Origin: an uncultured Roseivirga sp. | GTDB taxonomy: Bacteria; Bacteroidota; Bacteroidia; Cytophagales; Cyclobacteriaceae | Assembly: GCA_947493005.1 (NCBI GenBank) | Contig: CANLOY010000004.1 | Span: 310,001 to 374,000, forward strand | Length of the DNA: 64,000 nt | Direction: 5' to 3' | Part shown: positions 52,716 through 60,500 of the stretch, piece after piece | Position numbering within the stretch: position 1 is the first letter of the stretch | Layout: every line of letters begins with the position of its first letter | Made by a program: the position numbers and the translations under genes | Notes under the pieces: generated by a model | Told to the model about the DNA's origin: nothing | The model's database searches: none | The model's input: the letters and a program-made list of their open reading frames with translations, nothing else

Positions 52716-55202
52716 TTACTTAGGGTCAAGAATGTTTTTGATTCTATCCTTCAGGTCTTCCAAATGTAATTTACTTGCTCTGTCTGAATACTTTGAAATA
52801 GCACTGTTCACTTCTCTTTGAAGCGCTTTCAATTCAGATTTTACTACCGGTCTAATATCGGACTGACTAATGCTTACTTGCCTTGCCTGAAATTGGTTTG
52901 AGTCATTGTTCATTAAAGACCCCATACTACTTACAAAAGCCCTTTGCAGGTTTCTTCTGTAAGTATCAATTGTTTTTCCAGAACTAAGCTCACTGAACAA
53001 ACCATTTCTAACATCACCAAAGAGCTGATAAATGGTATAAGTATTTCTGCCTTTGAATGCTTCTGCTTCAATCAATCGCTGAGCTCTTGTAGCGTCTAGA
53101 AGTCTGTTCAAGAAGGAAACTTGTGTCGTTCTGATACGATTAACAACGCCATAGCTTTCAATCTTTCTGAGCAAGTCTTCATCTAACAGCCATGTTGGAG
53201 TAGAAAATGCATATTCATTCATCCAGTTCATAGCATCGACTTGATATTTTTCAGGAACTACATTGTAAATAACGCCATCCTGGTCAGTCGACTTGAAGTC
53301 TTCGGTTATACCACCGACCACTGTAGTAACATGTCCAACAAATCTTCTCCATTGACCAATTACATCATTATAAATTTCAGAAGTCTCGCTGTAATCTTCT
53401 CCATCAGTAGTTGTCCAGTCCAATAGGTTTGGAACCACCTTCATAAGATTTCTCATACCGTAGGTGCTGGCCAGTACACTGTTATGCCCTAAGTCTTCAG
53501 TTTGTGCTTCAGGGTTAAAGCCATTGCTGCTACCAAATCTGTACATACGATCGTTGCTCTTTTCCAGTATCCATTGGTCAAGTGTACGTTTTTCAGACTC
53601 AGGAGTATCTGCATTAGGAATTACTCTATAACCCCAGTTGATAACATACTTGTCGTAAGGTCCGATTTTTCTGATAAATCTTGTAACACCGTCACCAGGT
53701 TGTGCAATGTAGTTTACTCTCGCATAATCCATAATGGTAGGAGCTACACCGTATTCCTGAGTGAATTCAGGGTCTCTTAAGGATTCCACCGGATAAGCTG
53801 AACTTGCTTTCATATTATGAGGCAAACCCAAAGCATGCCCAATCTCATGAGCAATTACGGCACGCATCATTTCCCCAATATCATCTTCTGGAGTGTCCAA
53901 TGTTCTGGCACGTGGGTTTGCAGCTCCAGTTTGTATCAGGTACCAGTTTCTATAAGACCTAAGGTGGTTATGGTACCAAATGATATCACTTTCTATGATT
54001 TCACCTGTTCTAGGATCAGCAGTACTCGGTCCAGTGGCATTTCTTGTCATGTTAGCAATGTAGCGTACAGTAGAGTATCTGGTATCTTCTGGGCTCCAAT
54101 CCGGGTCTTCTTCTTTAGATGGAGGTTCTTTAGCTATAATAGCGTTTTTAAAACCAGCTGCTTCGAAAGCTACTTGCCAATCTTCAATACCTAATTTGAA
54201 CCACTTTCTAAATTTTTCAGGAGTAGCAGGGTCCAGGTAGTATACAATTGGCTTAACGGGTTCTACTAATTCTCCTCTTGCATAAGCTGCAGGGTCTTTT
54301 GGTTCCAGCCTCCATCTTTTAAGAAACCTTACCTGATCGCCTTTTAACTTGTCTGAGCTGAAATTGATATTTCCCATGGTAAACCAACCTACTCGCTGGT
54401 CGGCCAGTCTTGGCATCATGGGATTTTCAGGAAGCTTAATCATTGATTGTGCTACCTGCATAGTGATCAGGCCAGTATTTGCATTTGAAGGAGGTCTACC
54501 CGCATCATAGGTCATCACTTGCCTTACCTCTATGTTTTCAGGGAAGCTTTTTACAGATTCCAGATAACTTTTCTCACTATCAAGTCTTCGTACCTGAAAC
54601 TGTCCTCTGAACCTGGATGACATGGCACTGATTGACTTGGTATCCTGAGTAAAGAATCTTGAAACGTCAATCAGGTAAGCACTTGAATCTTCAGGTTGTC
54701 CTTCTACTTTAAATGCTCCTATGATTGGAGCAAAGTTGTTGTTGACTACTGATTTGTAAATGGCATCGGTACTGTCGGCAACATTATTGAATGACATTTT
54801 CTTTAAAAAGATTTTGTCACCTCTTTCTTCCCAGCGTACCACTTGTTCTATCATTTTAGAACCAGAAGCCACAAAGCCCCCTCCAAAATTCTCAGGTGCA
54901 GAAACCAACCGAGTAACCCAAAGCATGTCTTTACCTAGCTGAGACTTAGGAATTTCATACATGATTTTGGCTTCTTTGGTATACACCTTGAAAAGGCCCT
55001 CATCTGCTTTCATTCCCTTAACAAGAGAAGCATAGGTCTTTTCCTTCTTCCTTGCCGGTGCAGGCTTCTGTTGAGTAGAAGTGGCAACTTCTTCTTTCTT
55101 CTTTCTTTTTTTCCTCTGAGCCATTGATTCATTACTGTTTGTCATAAACAAAGCAGCGATCAGGCAGAGGCTAATCATTCTTATTGAACTATATCTCCTC
55201 AT
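52716..55202 (-). CDS. Exported zinc metalloprotease (DUF5117/DUF4953 type)
   Basis: 828 residues with a signal peptide (ending SMAQR), followed by a Lys-rich low-complexity stretch and a Pro/Ala linker. The body matches the large Bacteroidota metalloprotease with DUF5118/DUF5117 domains: LFKVYTKEAKIMYEIPKSQLGKD-type start, then the extended zinc motif HEIGHALGLPHNM (about 451-463) of metzincin-like enzymes, then TIMDYARVNY (a Met-turn candidate). Probably an outer-membrane or extracellular endopeptidase; the substrate is unknown. Monocistronic, with a terminator downstream. Confidence 0.9.
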   Translation of the reverse strand: MRRYSSIRMISLCLIAALFMTNSNESMAQRKKRKKKEEVATSTQQKPAPARKKEKTYASLVKGMKADEGLFKVYTKEAKIMYEIPKSQLGKDMLWVTRLVSAPENFGGGFVASGSKMIEQVVRWEERGDKIFLKKMSFNNVADSTDAIYKSVVNNNFAPIIGAFKVEGQPEDSSAYLIDVSRFFTQDTKSISAMSSRFRGQFQVRRLDSEKSYLESVKSFPENIEVRQVMTYDAGRPPSNANTGLITMQVAQSMIKLPENPMMPRLADQRVGWFTMGNINFSSDKLKGDQVRFLKRWRLEPKDPAAYARGELVEPVKPIVYYLDPATPEKFRKWFKLGIEDWQVAFEAAGFKNAIIAKEPPSKEEDPDWSPEDTRYSTVRYIANMTRNATGPSTADPRTGEIIESDIIWYHNHLRSYRNWYLIQTGAANPRARTLDTPEDDIGEMMRAVIAHEIGHALGLPHNMKASSAYPVESLRDPEFTQEYGVAPTIMDYARVNYIAQPGDGVTRFIRKIGPYDKYVINWGYRVIPNADTPESEKRTLDQWILEKSNDRMYRFGSSNGFNPEAQTEDLGHNSVLASTYGMRNLMKVVPNLLDWTTTDGEDYSETSEIYNDVIGQWRRFVGHVTTVVGGITEDFKSTDQDGVIYNVVPEKYQVDAMNWMNEYAFSTPTWLLDEDLLRKIESYGVVNRIRTTQVSFLNRLLDATRAQRLIEAEAFKGRNTYTIYQLFGDVRNGLFSELSSGKTIDTYRRNLQRAFVSSMGSLMNNDSNQFQARQVSISQSDIRPVVKSELKALQREVNSAISKYSDRASKLHLEDLKDRIKNILDPK

Positions 55203-55314
55203 TGTAGATTATTTTCTTAGACTATGTAATCAAGCATTTTCATTTCAAACTGGAAAAAACTATTCTCAAAGTGGGCAATTGATTATGTTAGTGGTCATTA
55301 GATATAACTAAGCA

Positions 55315-56208
55315 GTGGAGAAGTATTGGGAAATCATCAGACAGGCTTATCAGGGGTATGCTAATTATCTTTGGCAGGAAATCACATTTCAATATGATTA
55401 CAAGCCCTGGTGGCAAAACTACTTTTGGGCCTTGATTGGCATATCTCTCATTTTCCTTGCCTGGGAATGGCTTAGGCCATGGCGGAAAGATCAACCTAAG
55501 TTTAGAAAGGATTTTTGGTTAGATGCTTTCTATATGTTTTTCAATTTCTTTCTGTTCTCATTAATTATATTCAATGCATTGTCTGAAGTAGTAGCGGATG
55601 CTTTTACCAATTTACTTGGACAAATGGGCTTGAAGAATCTTGTTGCGATTAAAATTGGAAGTTGGCCTGTTTTTGTTCAACTCTTTACCTTGTTTTTAGT
55701 AAGGGACTTTGTGCAGTGGTGGACGCATCGTTTGCTTCATAAGGTACCAATGTTGTGGAGGTTTCATCAAGTACATCACTCTGTAGAACAAATGGGGTTT
55801 GCTGCACACTTAAGGTACCATTGGATGGAAACTATTGTTTACAGAACTATAGAATATTTGCCGCTTGCTATGATTGGCTTCGGAATAGACGACTTCTTTT
55901 TTGTTCATATGTTTACACTGGCTGTGGGCCATTGGAACCACGCGAACATCAAGGTGAATCTGGGCCCTCTGAAGTATATTTTTAATAACCCCAATATGCA
56001 CATGTGGCACCATGCCCACGATTTGCCTGAGGATAGACAGGCTGGAGTTAATTTTGGTCTTACTTTAAGTATTTGGGATTATCTGTTCGGAACAGCATAC
56101 ATTCCACATACTGGAAAATCAATTAAGCTTGGATTTCCCGGAATTACTTCTTTTCCTAAGTCTTTTTTTGGACAGTTTAGGTATGGTTTTCGGAAGAAAA
56201 ACCAGTAA
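55315..56208 (+). CDS. Sterol desaturase / fatty acid hydroxylase family protein
   Basis: 297 residues. Start is GTG 55315: an in-frame stop lies just upstream and no ATG follows within 60 codons. Four or more membrane helices. The di-iron histidine clusters are present: HRLLH (about 139-143), HQVHH (about 152-156) and NMHMWHHAHD (about 227-236), with further His in HLRYHWMET and HWNHAN. Such enzymes hydroxylate or desaturate lipids in the inner membrane using O2 and a reductase. The lipid substrate is unknown. The divergent gap to the metalloprotease is ~110 bases. Confidence 0.92.
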   Translation: MEKYWEIIRQAYQGYANYLWQEITFQYDYKPWWQNYFWALIGISLIFLAWEWLRPWRKDQPKFRKDFWLDAFYMFFNFFLFSLIIFNALSEVVADAFTNLLGQMGLKNLVAIKIGSWPVFVQLFTLFLVRDFVQWWTHRLLHKVPMLWRFHQVHHSVEQMGFAAHLRYHWMETIVYRTIEYLPLAMIGFGIDDFFFVHMFTLAVGHWNHANIKVNLGPLKYIFNNPNMHMWHHAHDLPEDRQAGVNFGLTLSIWDYLFGTAYIPHTGKSIKLGFPGITSFPKSFFGQFRYGFRKKNQ

Positions 56209-56245
56209 TTAGTAAGTACTTACGTTTGTTTTTAAATCTACTACT

Positions 56246-56761
56246 ATGAAAAGAGCACTAACCTTAATTTCCGCTTTACTCATTTCCGTAAACCTGCAGG
56301 CTCAAGAAGCTAAACCAGAAGATGTGAAATCTCCTGACGCTATTCTTGCAGCGTTATATGATGTAATCTCAGGCCCAGCAGGAGAGAAGCGAGATTGGGA
56401 TAGAATGAAAAGTCTCTTTATTCCTGAGGGAAAGCTAATCCCAACTTTTAAAAACCAGCAGGGACAAGTGCAGTATCTCCATTGGACTGTTCAGGAATAT
56501 ATAGACAGGGCTGGTGCTAGTTTGGAAAGGGATGGTTTTTTTGAAGTAGAAATCAGCAGAAAGACTGAGCAATACGGTACCATTATGCATGCCTTCAGTA
56601 CTTATGAATCGAGAAGAAAGCTGTCTGATGAAAACCCCTTTGCCAGAGGAATCAACAGTATTCAGCTATTGAACGATGGTAAAAGATGGTGGATTGTCAG
56701 CGTATTCTGGATGGGTGAAACACCTGAATACAAATTACCTGAGAAGTATTTAAAGAATTAG
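56246..56761 (+). CDS. Exported NTF2-like (SnoaL-type) protein
   Basis: 171 residues with a signal peptide (ending NLQAQEA). The pattern ILAALYDVISGPAGEKRDWDRMKSLFIPEGKLIP, followed by TVQEYIDRAGASLERDGFFEVEI and NSIQLLNDGKRWWIVSVFW, fits the NTF2-like fold: helix triad then curved sheet. No catalytic residues can be assigned. It lies 37 bases after the hydroxylase gene and may be co-transcribed. Its stop codon lies in the first unit of a heptamer tandem repeat. A decayed copy of its 3' end is found ~1 kb downstream. Confidence 0.8.
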   Translation: MKRALTLISALLISVNLQAQEAKPEDVKSPDAILAALYDVISGPAGEKRDWDRMKSLFIPEGKLIPTFKNQQGQVQYLHWTVQEYIDRAGASLERDGFFEVEISRKTEQYGTIMHAFSTYESRRKLSDENPFARGINSIQLLNDGKRWWIVSVFWMGETPEYKLPEKYLKN

Positions 56762-56802
56762 GAATTAGGAATTAGGAATTAGGAATTAGGAATTAGGAAT
56801 TA
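56755..56802 (+). repeat. Tandem heptamer repeat, GAATTAG x 6.9
   Basis: Six perfect copies of the 7-bp unit and a partial seventh. The TAG in the first unit is the stop of the preceding gene, so copy-number change would not alter that protein. No gene starts close downstream. Confidence 0.95.
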
Positions 56803-56898
56803 TAGCACCTTAGTTGTGGAGTCGTTTTTTGAAAAATCCGCTTCTTCTATCTAGGTTTCAAATTATTAACCTTTCTTAAAGACAGCTAATTATCCTTT

Positions 56899-56948
56899 GT
56901 TGGTGTTGTCACCAACAAATCGATTGGCTCGTTGGTGACAATACTAAC
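56899..56948. repeat. Palindromic repeat, copy A
   Basis: Arms GTTGGTGTTGTCACCAAC and GTTGGTGACAATACTAAC (18 bases each, few mismatches when paired) around a 14-base centre. It lies between two convergent genes, 15 bases past the stop of the duplicated-domain protein. One of five relatives in 56.9-63.4 kb. Confidence 0.8.
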
Positions 56949-56963
56949 AACTGTAAATGTTTT

Positions 56964-57581
56964 TTACTTCAGTTTAATTCCTACAGCTCTTTTTCCCACA
57001 TTGTAGATCATTGCATCAATCACTTGATTATTCTTCTTAGATGATCTTTTGATTCTTTTGGCAAACTGACCAACATCTCCTGAAATAGTTCTGTTCACTA
57101 TTCCACTTGTAAGATAGCTGCCTGCTTTGGCTCCGCCAGATTTGTCATTGATTACCTCATATTCACCTACGGGCTCATTCATTATGTATACTCTAATACC
57201 CTTAACGACATTGACTTTAGCCAGGTCTTTTTCTTCTGGTGTTGGAGGAGATTTGAACTTTATAGCGGCTGCCTGTTTACCTTCTAAATAAAGCACAGCA
57301 TCAAATTCTTGATTAGTCTTTCTTGCCTCTCTTGAAATACGAGTTACAAATTGGGCTACTTTGCTGCTTATGCCTTCATTTACGGTACCTTCACTCGCTA
57401 ATGCACCTAATTTAGCTCCAGTGTTTTTCATAAATACTACTGTATAATCTGCAACAGGTTGACACATAACGTAAACAGGTATGCCGTTAATCCGATTGAC
57501 CTTAGCTAAATTATTGCTGTCCTGAGCCTTTATACTCAAACAAACAAGTAGCATTATGATGGTAAAGCTTACTTTTTTCAT
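56964..57581 (-). CDS. Secreted protein of two duplicated ~85-residue domains
   Basis: Start placed at ATG 57581 (MKKVSFTIIMLLVCLSIKAQ), giving a good signal peptide; the ATG at 57605 adds eight residues before it. 205 residues. The mature protein is two tandem homologous units: LAKVNRINGIPVYVMCQPVA...AKLGALASEGTVNEGISSKV and LAKVNVVKGIRVYIMNEPVG...AKAGSYLTSGIVNRTISGDV, each ending in a positively charged helix and a strand (AVLYLEGKQAAAIKFK / AMIYNVGKRAVGIKLK). Family not recognised. It may bind a ligand or partner as a pseudodimer (inference). Monocistronic, with palindromic repeat A just downstream. Confidence 0.75.
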   Translation of the reverse strand: MKKVSFTIIMLLVCLSIKAQDSNNLAKVNRINGIPVYVMCQPVADYTVVFMKNTGAKLGALASEGTVNEGISSKVAQFVTRISREARKTNQEFDAVLYLEGKQAAAIKFKSPPTPEEKDLAKVNVVKGIRVYIMNEPVGEYEVINDKSGGAKAGSYLTSGIVNRTISGDVGQFAKRIKRSSKKNNQVIDAMIYNVGKRAVGIKLK

Positions 57582-57738
57582 GGTTGTGAATAATTGATTG
57601 TTCATGATATTTTAAATTCCTTTTGTACGAATACGCTAGGCATACAAATACCCTACCAATTAGTAAATTATAATTGCTTGATTTTGAAATTCTATATTAA
57701 AAACCAATGCTAATGGTTATTGATAGGAGTAAAAGCTA

Positions 57739-57783
57739 CCGGATGGGAGAGGTGCTTGAATACAAACTACTTGAGAAGTATTT
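57739..57783 (+). pseudogene. Fragment copy of the NTF2-like gene's 3' end
   Basis: This 45-base stretch matches 56707-56751, the last coding part of the NTF2-like gene, at about 36 of 45 bases. In the same frame it still reads RMGEVLEYKLLEKYF against WMGETPEYKLPEKYL. Most differences are transitions. No upstream part of the gene is recognisable. It runs directly into palindromic repeat B. The rest of 57582-57940 shows no coding sequence. Confidence 0.6.
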
Positions 57784-57789
57784 TCCGTT

Positions 57790-57844
57790 ATTGGTGTTGT
57801 CACGAACAAAACAACTCCTAAAGCTCGTTGGCGACAACACCAAC
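57790..57844. repeat. Palindromic repeat, copy B
   Basis: Arms ATTGGTGTTGTCACGAAC and GTTGGCGACAACACCAAC (18 bases, about three mismatches when paired) around a 19-base centre containing CTAAAGCTC. The best preserved copy; it lies 3' of both the NTF2-like fragment and the DUF1761 pseudogene. Confidence 0.85.
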
Positions 57845-57940
57845 GAAGACAGTAACTTTTGATGCTGTTACAATTGTCATTCAATCGCCAAGTGGTGTTC
57901 CTATTTTATCTTGAAGTCCTCCAGATTTTTTAATTATTAT

Positions 57941-58352
57941 TTACCAAGCTCCCAAAATGATGCCCATTAATGTTAATGATACGGTAGAATACCCTGCGTT
58001 TATTAAACATGCTTTAAGAGATCTCATTTCAAATAAATATAAAATACCTAACATAGTACTTACCCAACCAAAACCAGCAAAAAAACCTGCCATTGCTCCA
58101 AATACTAAATCGGCTTCTGCACCAATAAATAGCCTTTAGTATAAAGGCTGCGATAAATGATAACAATAATGAAAGCCCAAAAACTTTAGGCATACTTCTC
58201 TTTTCTAAAATTTCTACTGTAAAACCAAATTCGATCATCCAAGCTTTTCCGAAAATTGGCCCATACCAAATTCCGCCAACTAAGAATGAAGAGATTGCAG
58301 CTACAAGTACGGATAGCCAATTCATGTTTTCAAATGCTGTTAATAAATCCAT
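57941..58352 (-). pseudogene. DUF1761 family membrane protein, frameshifted
   Basis: The first ~70 codons read as DUF1761 (MNWLSVLVAAISSFLVGGIW, then a GKAW motif and further helices). Near 58133-58138 one extra A in a CTAAAGG run shifts the frame. Reading on in the +1 frame restores GAEADLVFGAMAGFFAGFGW and TMLGILYLFEMRSLKACLIN, ending GIILGAW at the TAA (57941-57943). The total of 412 bases is one more than a whole number of codons, as expected from a single insertion. Either a recent pseudogene or a sequencing error. Confidence 0.8.
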
Positions 58353-58436
58353 ATGTTATCGTCTATAAATCAAAGTACGATACTACTTTAATCCATATTT
58401 TTAGGATAGTAAAAAATTAACCTTCCCTTCCTTTTT

Positions 58437-58489
58437 TGATATTTTCACGAACAAATCAGCTGCTAAAGCTATGGGGTAACAGCATTAAA
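58437..58489. repeat. Palindromic repeat, copy C (decayed)
   Basis: Shares the inner sequence CACGAACAAATCAGCTGCTA with copy B's pattern (CACGAACAAA...CTAAAGCT), but both outer arms are eroded. It lies 32 bases past the stop of the LytTR pseudogene, the same relation as copy E to the intact LytTR gene. Confidence 0.6.
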
Positions 58490-58520
58490 TAGGAGGAGTG
58501 AAATTGGTAGATTTGATACT

Positions 58521-58887
58521 TCAATCTTTGGCAAAGGCAACCAAAAGGTTCTCTTTAAAAGAGGTCCCAATAGGCAAGGAGTGACCTTTTAACTCTAGTT
58601 TATTTGAAGACATGCTATCAATGGCTGCTAACCGTACAATGTAAGATCTATGTGCCTGTAAAAAGCCCTGATTGCTTAATGTTTCATTCCAGTTTCTCAG
58701 ACTATCCAATACCAAAATTTCACGATCACGAGTGACGACTTTCACATAATCGACTTCTGCTTTGATAAAGAGGATCTCTGAAGATTTGATTTTGTAAGCG
58801 GTTTATTGCCTTTAGAAAGCGTTCGAATGAAAAGGGTTTTAATTAGGTAATCAACAACGGCTATTTCGAATGCACCTAGCGCATGAT
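58521..58887 (-). pseudogene. Remnant of a LytTR response regulator
   Basis: Still reads as a LytTR C-terminus: VVTRDREILVLDSLRNWNET, GFLQAHRSYIVRLAAIDSM and HSLPIGTSFKENLLVAFAKD. It is closely similar to the intact regulator at 63456-64000 (VRIVTYDREILVLDSLRNWK; CHRSYLVRLNAI). Upstream, DNA similarity continues through the end of the receiver domain to 58887, but with a deletion of ~70 bases in the linker, frame disruption, and no N-terminal receiver. A 74-residue open frame survives at 58521-58745. Confidence 0.82.
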
Positions 58888-58893
58888 TTTTCC

Positions 58894-58920
58894 CCTTGTT
58901 AGTGACAACACCAACAAGGG
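58894..58920. repeat. Palindromic repeat, copy D (half copy)
   Basis: Only the right arm remains (GTTAGTGACAACACCAAC, 58898-58915), flanked by CCTTG and AAGG so that it folds into a small hairpin on its own. It begins 7 bases past the point where the LytTR pseudogene similarity ends. The following ~150 bases up to the lipoprotein stop are AT-rich with nothing recognised. Confidence 0.55.
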
Positions 58921-59076
58921 CTGAAAATTGACTTCAAAAATTCAATTTCATTCCTGAGCAATTCTTCAAATACAGATATTAATTTATTGTTTGTTATAGT
59001 ATAATATAAACTAGTGACTAAGACTGTAAACCAGTTAAATTCAAGAATTCTAAATTTTTCAAAGTATTGTAATAGC

Positions 59077-60441
59077 TTATAAATCAGAGACCTGTAACAA
59101 AATAATACTATCCCGTTTTGTGACGGCTAGTGTGTTGTCATCTAAAAAAGATAAGTAAAGACCTGGATCTCCATCGGCATCGAATAAATTCGCTTCCACT
59201 TGAACGGACCCTTTTGGATTTCCATCAGCGTCAAAAACGACAATTCTTTTTTCGTACCGATGCAGTGCCCAAATATCACCATTTCCCCTTCTAGCTATCC
59301 CTCTCCATCCAGATTTAAAAGGCCATGTAAAACTTGAGCCGTCATCCATTCCATCTAAAGGGTTAACTCTTTTTACAGTTCCCGCGTCAATCATAAGTGC
59401 CAAATGTTGACCATCGAATGTTATATCTCTTACATAATAATTGCCTAATACATAAGGAATAGAAAACTCTTTAGTAATCGTACCCGTGTTTGGATCAAAA
59501 GATTTTAGTTTGTCACTAACCATCCAGATTCGTCCGTCTGAATCAATAGCAATACCTTTGGTTTTAATGTGATTGCTATAGCTAAACTCCTTTAACTTTG
59601 TCCCGGATTTGTAATCATATTTGATCAGTTTAATATCATCTGGGTCATAGAATCCCCCTATTGGTTTAACAGTGGATATCCAAAGATGAGTGCCATCATA
59701 AGCTATTCCCGTGGGAGTAGCCGGTGGGTTGAATGATAACAGTTGCTCTAATTTATACTTAGGGTCTTTAAACTCCTCAAGGTATACTATAGGTAAAACA
59801 TTACTTCCTCCAATCGGTCCAAATTCATTCAATACAACAAGGCGAACATAATAAGTGTTACCTATCTCTAAAGATGATAAGGAAAAACTAATGCGGGTTG
59901 AGTTGTAATATCTAGGACTTGCTATAACTCGAGTATCCTCCTCGTTAAATTCTTCACTTTCGCTTAAATAAAGTCTAAATGTTTTGAAGTCTAATGCTTT
60001 TGATTCTTCCCAAACGAAATGAATGCGAGAAACAGTTTGATAGTTAATTCTAAGAGAAATAGGTTCTGGTAATACCAAGTTATTAAGTTCAATTTCAGAT
60101 GTGCTGCTATTTAAAGTAATAGTTTTTGATATTGAGGAGAAAAGACTGGAAACATCGCCCGTAATAAAAGAGACTTCATGTGTGCCAAATTCCAATTGAA
60201 CACTAAATGAACCTAAGCTGTCGGTTTCTCCAACGACTTGATCTTCAATCAACAAATTGGTATTTTTAGCTGGTGTGCCATTACTAAAAACTACGTTTCC
60301 TTTAAATATCCCCTCTTTGGGTTGGTTATCTTCATTTGAACAGGCCGATAAAAGAAACAAGAGTAAAAGAGTTCCAATCGATTTTTGAAAAAAACTATAA
60401 ACGCAAGCTCTATTCGAGTATTTCTTCTTTATTTGGATCAT
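59077..60441 (-). CDS. Lipoprotein with regulatory-like, FN3-like and beta-propeller domains (copy 1)
   Basis: 454 residues. Lipobox LLSAC (Cys34). Order: a carboxypeptidase-regulatory-like beta-sandwich (IFKGNVVFSNGTPAKNTNLL...GTHEVSFITG, about 45-125), a fibronectin-type-III-like domain (about 130-225, ISLRINYQTVSRIHFVWEES) and a propeller of NHL/streptogramin-lyase-like blades (GIAYDGTHLWISTVKP, GIAIDSDGRIWMVSDKL, DITFDGQHLALMID). Probably a surface or periplasmic binding protein. Tandem duplicate of the next gene; the propeller centre is nearly identical between them while the FN3-like part is not. Confidence 0.8.
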   Translation of the reverse strand: MIQIKKKYSNRACVYSFFQKSIGTLLLLFLLSACSNEDNQPKEGIFKGNVVFSNGTPAKNTNLLIEDQVVGETDSLGSFSVQLEFGTHEVSFITGDVSSLFSSISKTITLNSSTSEIELNNLVLPEPISLRINYQTVSRIHFVWEESKALDFKTFRLYLSESEEFNEEDTRVIASPRYYNSTRISFSLSSLEIGNTYYVRLVVLNEFGPIGGSNVLPIVYLEEFKDPKYKLEQLLSFNPPATPTGIAYDGTHLWISTVKPIGGFYDPDDIKLIKYDYKSGTKLKEFSYSNHIKTKGIAIDSDGRIWMVSDKLKSFDPNTGTITKEFSIPYVLGNYYVRDITFDGQHLALMIDAGTVKRVNPLDGMDDGSSFTWPFKSGWRGIARRGNGDIWALHRYEKRIVVFDADGNPKGSVQVEANLFDADGDPGLYLSFLDDNTLAVTKRDSIILLQVSDL

Positions 60442-60500
60442 TTTTTTGAACGTGGTATTTGGACTAAACTTAACCCCAATGGTTTTGTTATTTTAGTAGT

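Noticed and set aside
53817-54194. 125-codon plus-strand open frame
   Set aside because: Antisense shadow of the metalloprotease, including its zinc motif region; Cys/Ser/Phe-rich composition unlike a real protein.
56755-56802. Phase-variable coding repeat
   Set aside because: The first unit contains the stop codon and no gene begins in or shortly after the array, so slippage cannot switch a reading frame.
57957-58139. 60-codon plus-strand open frame
   Set aside because: Antisense to the second half of the frameshifted DUF1761 gene, whose own translation is clearly conserved.
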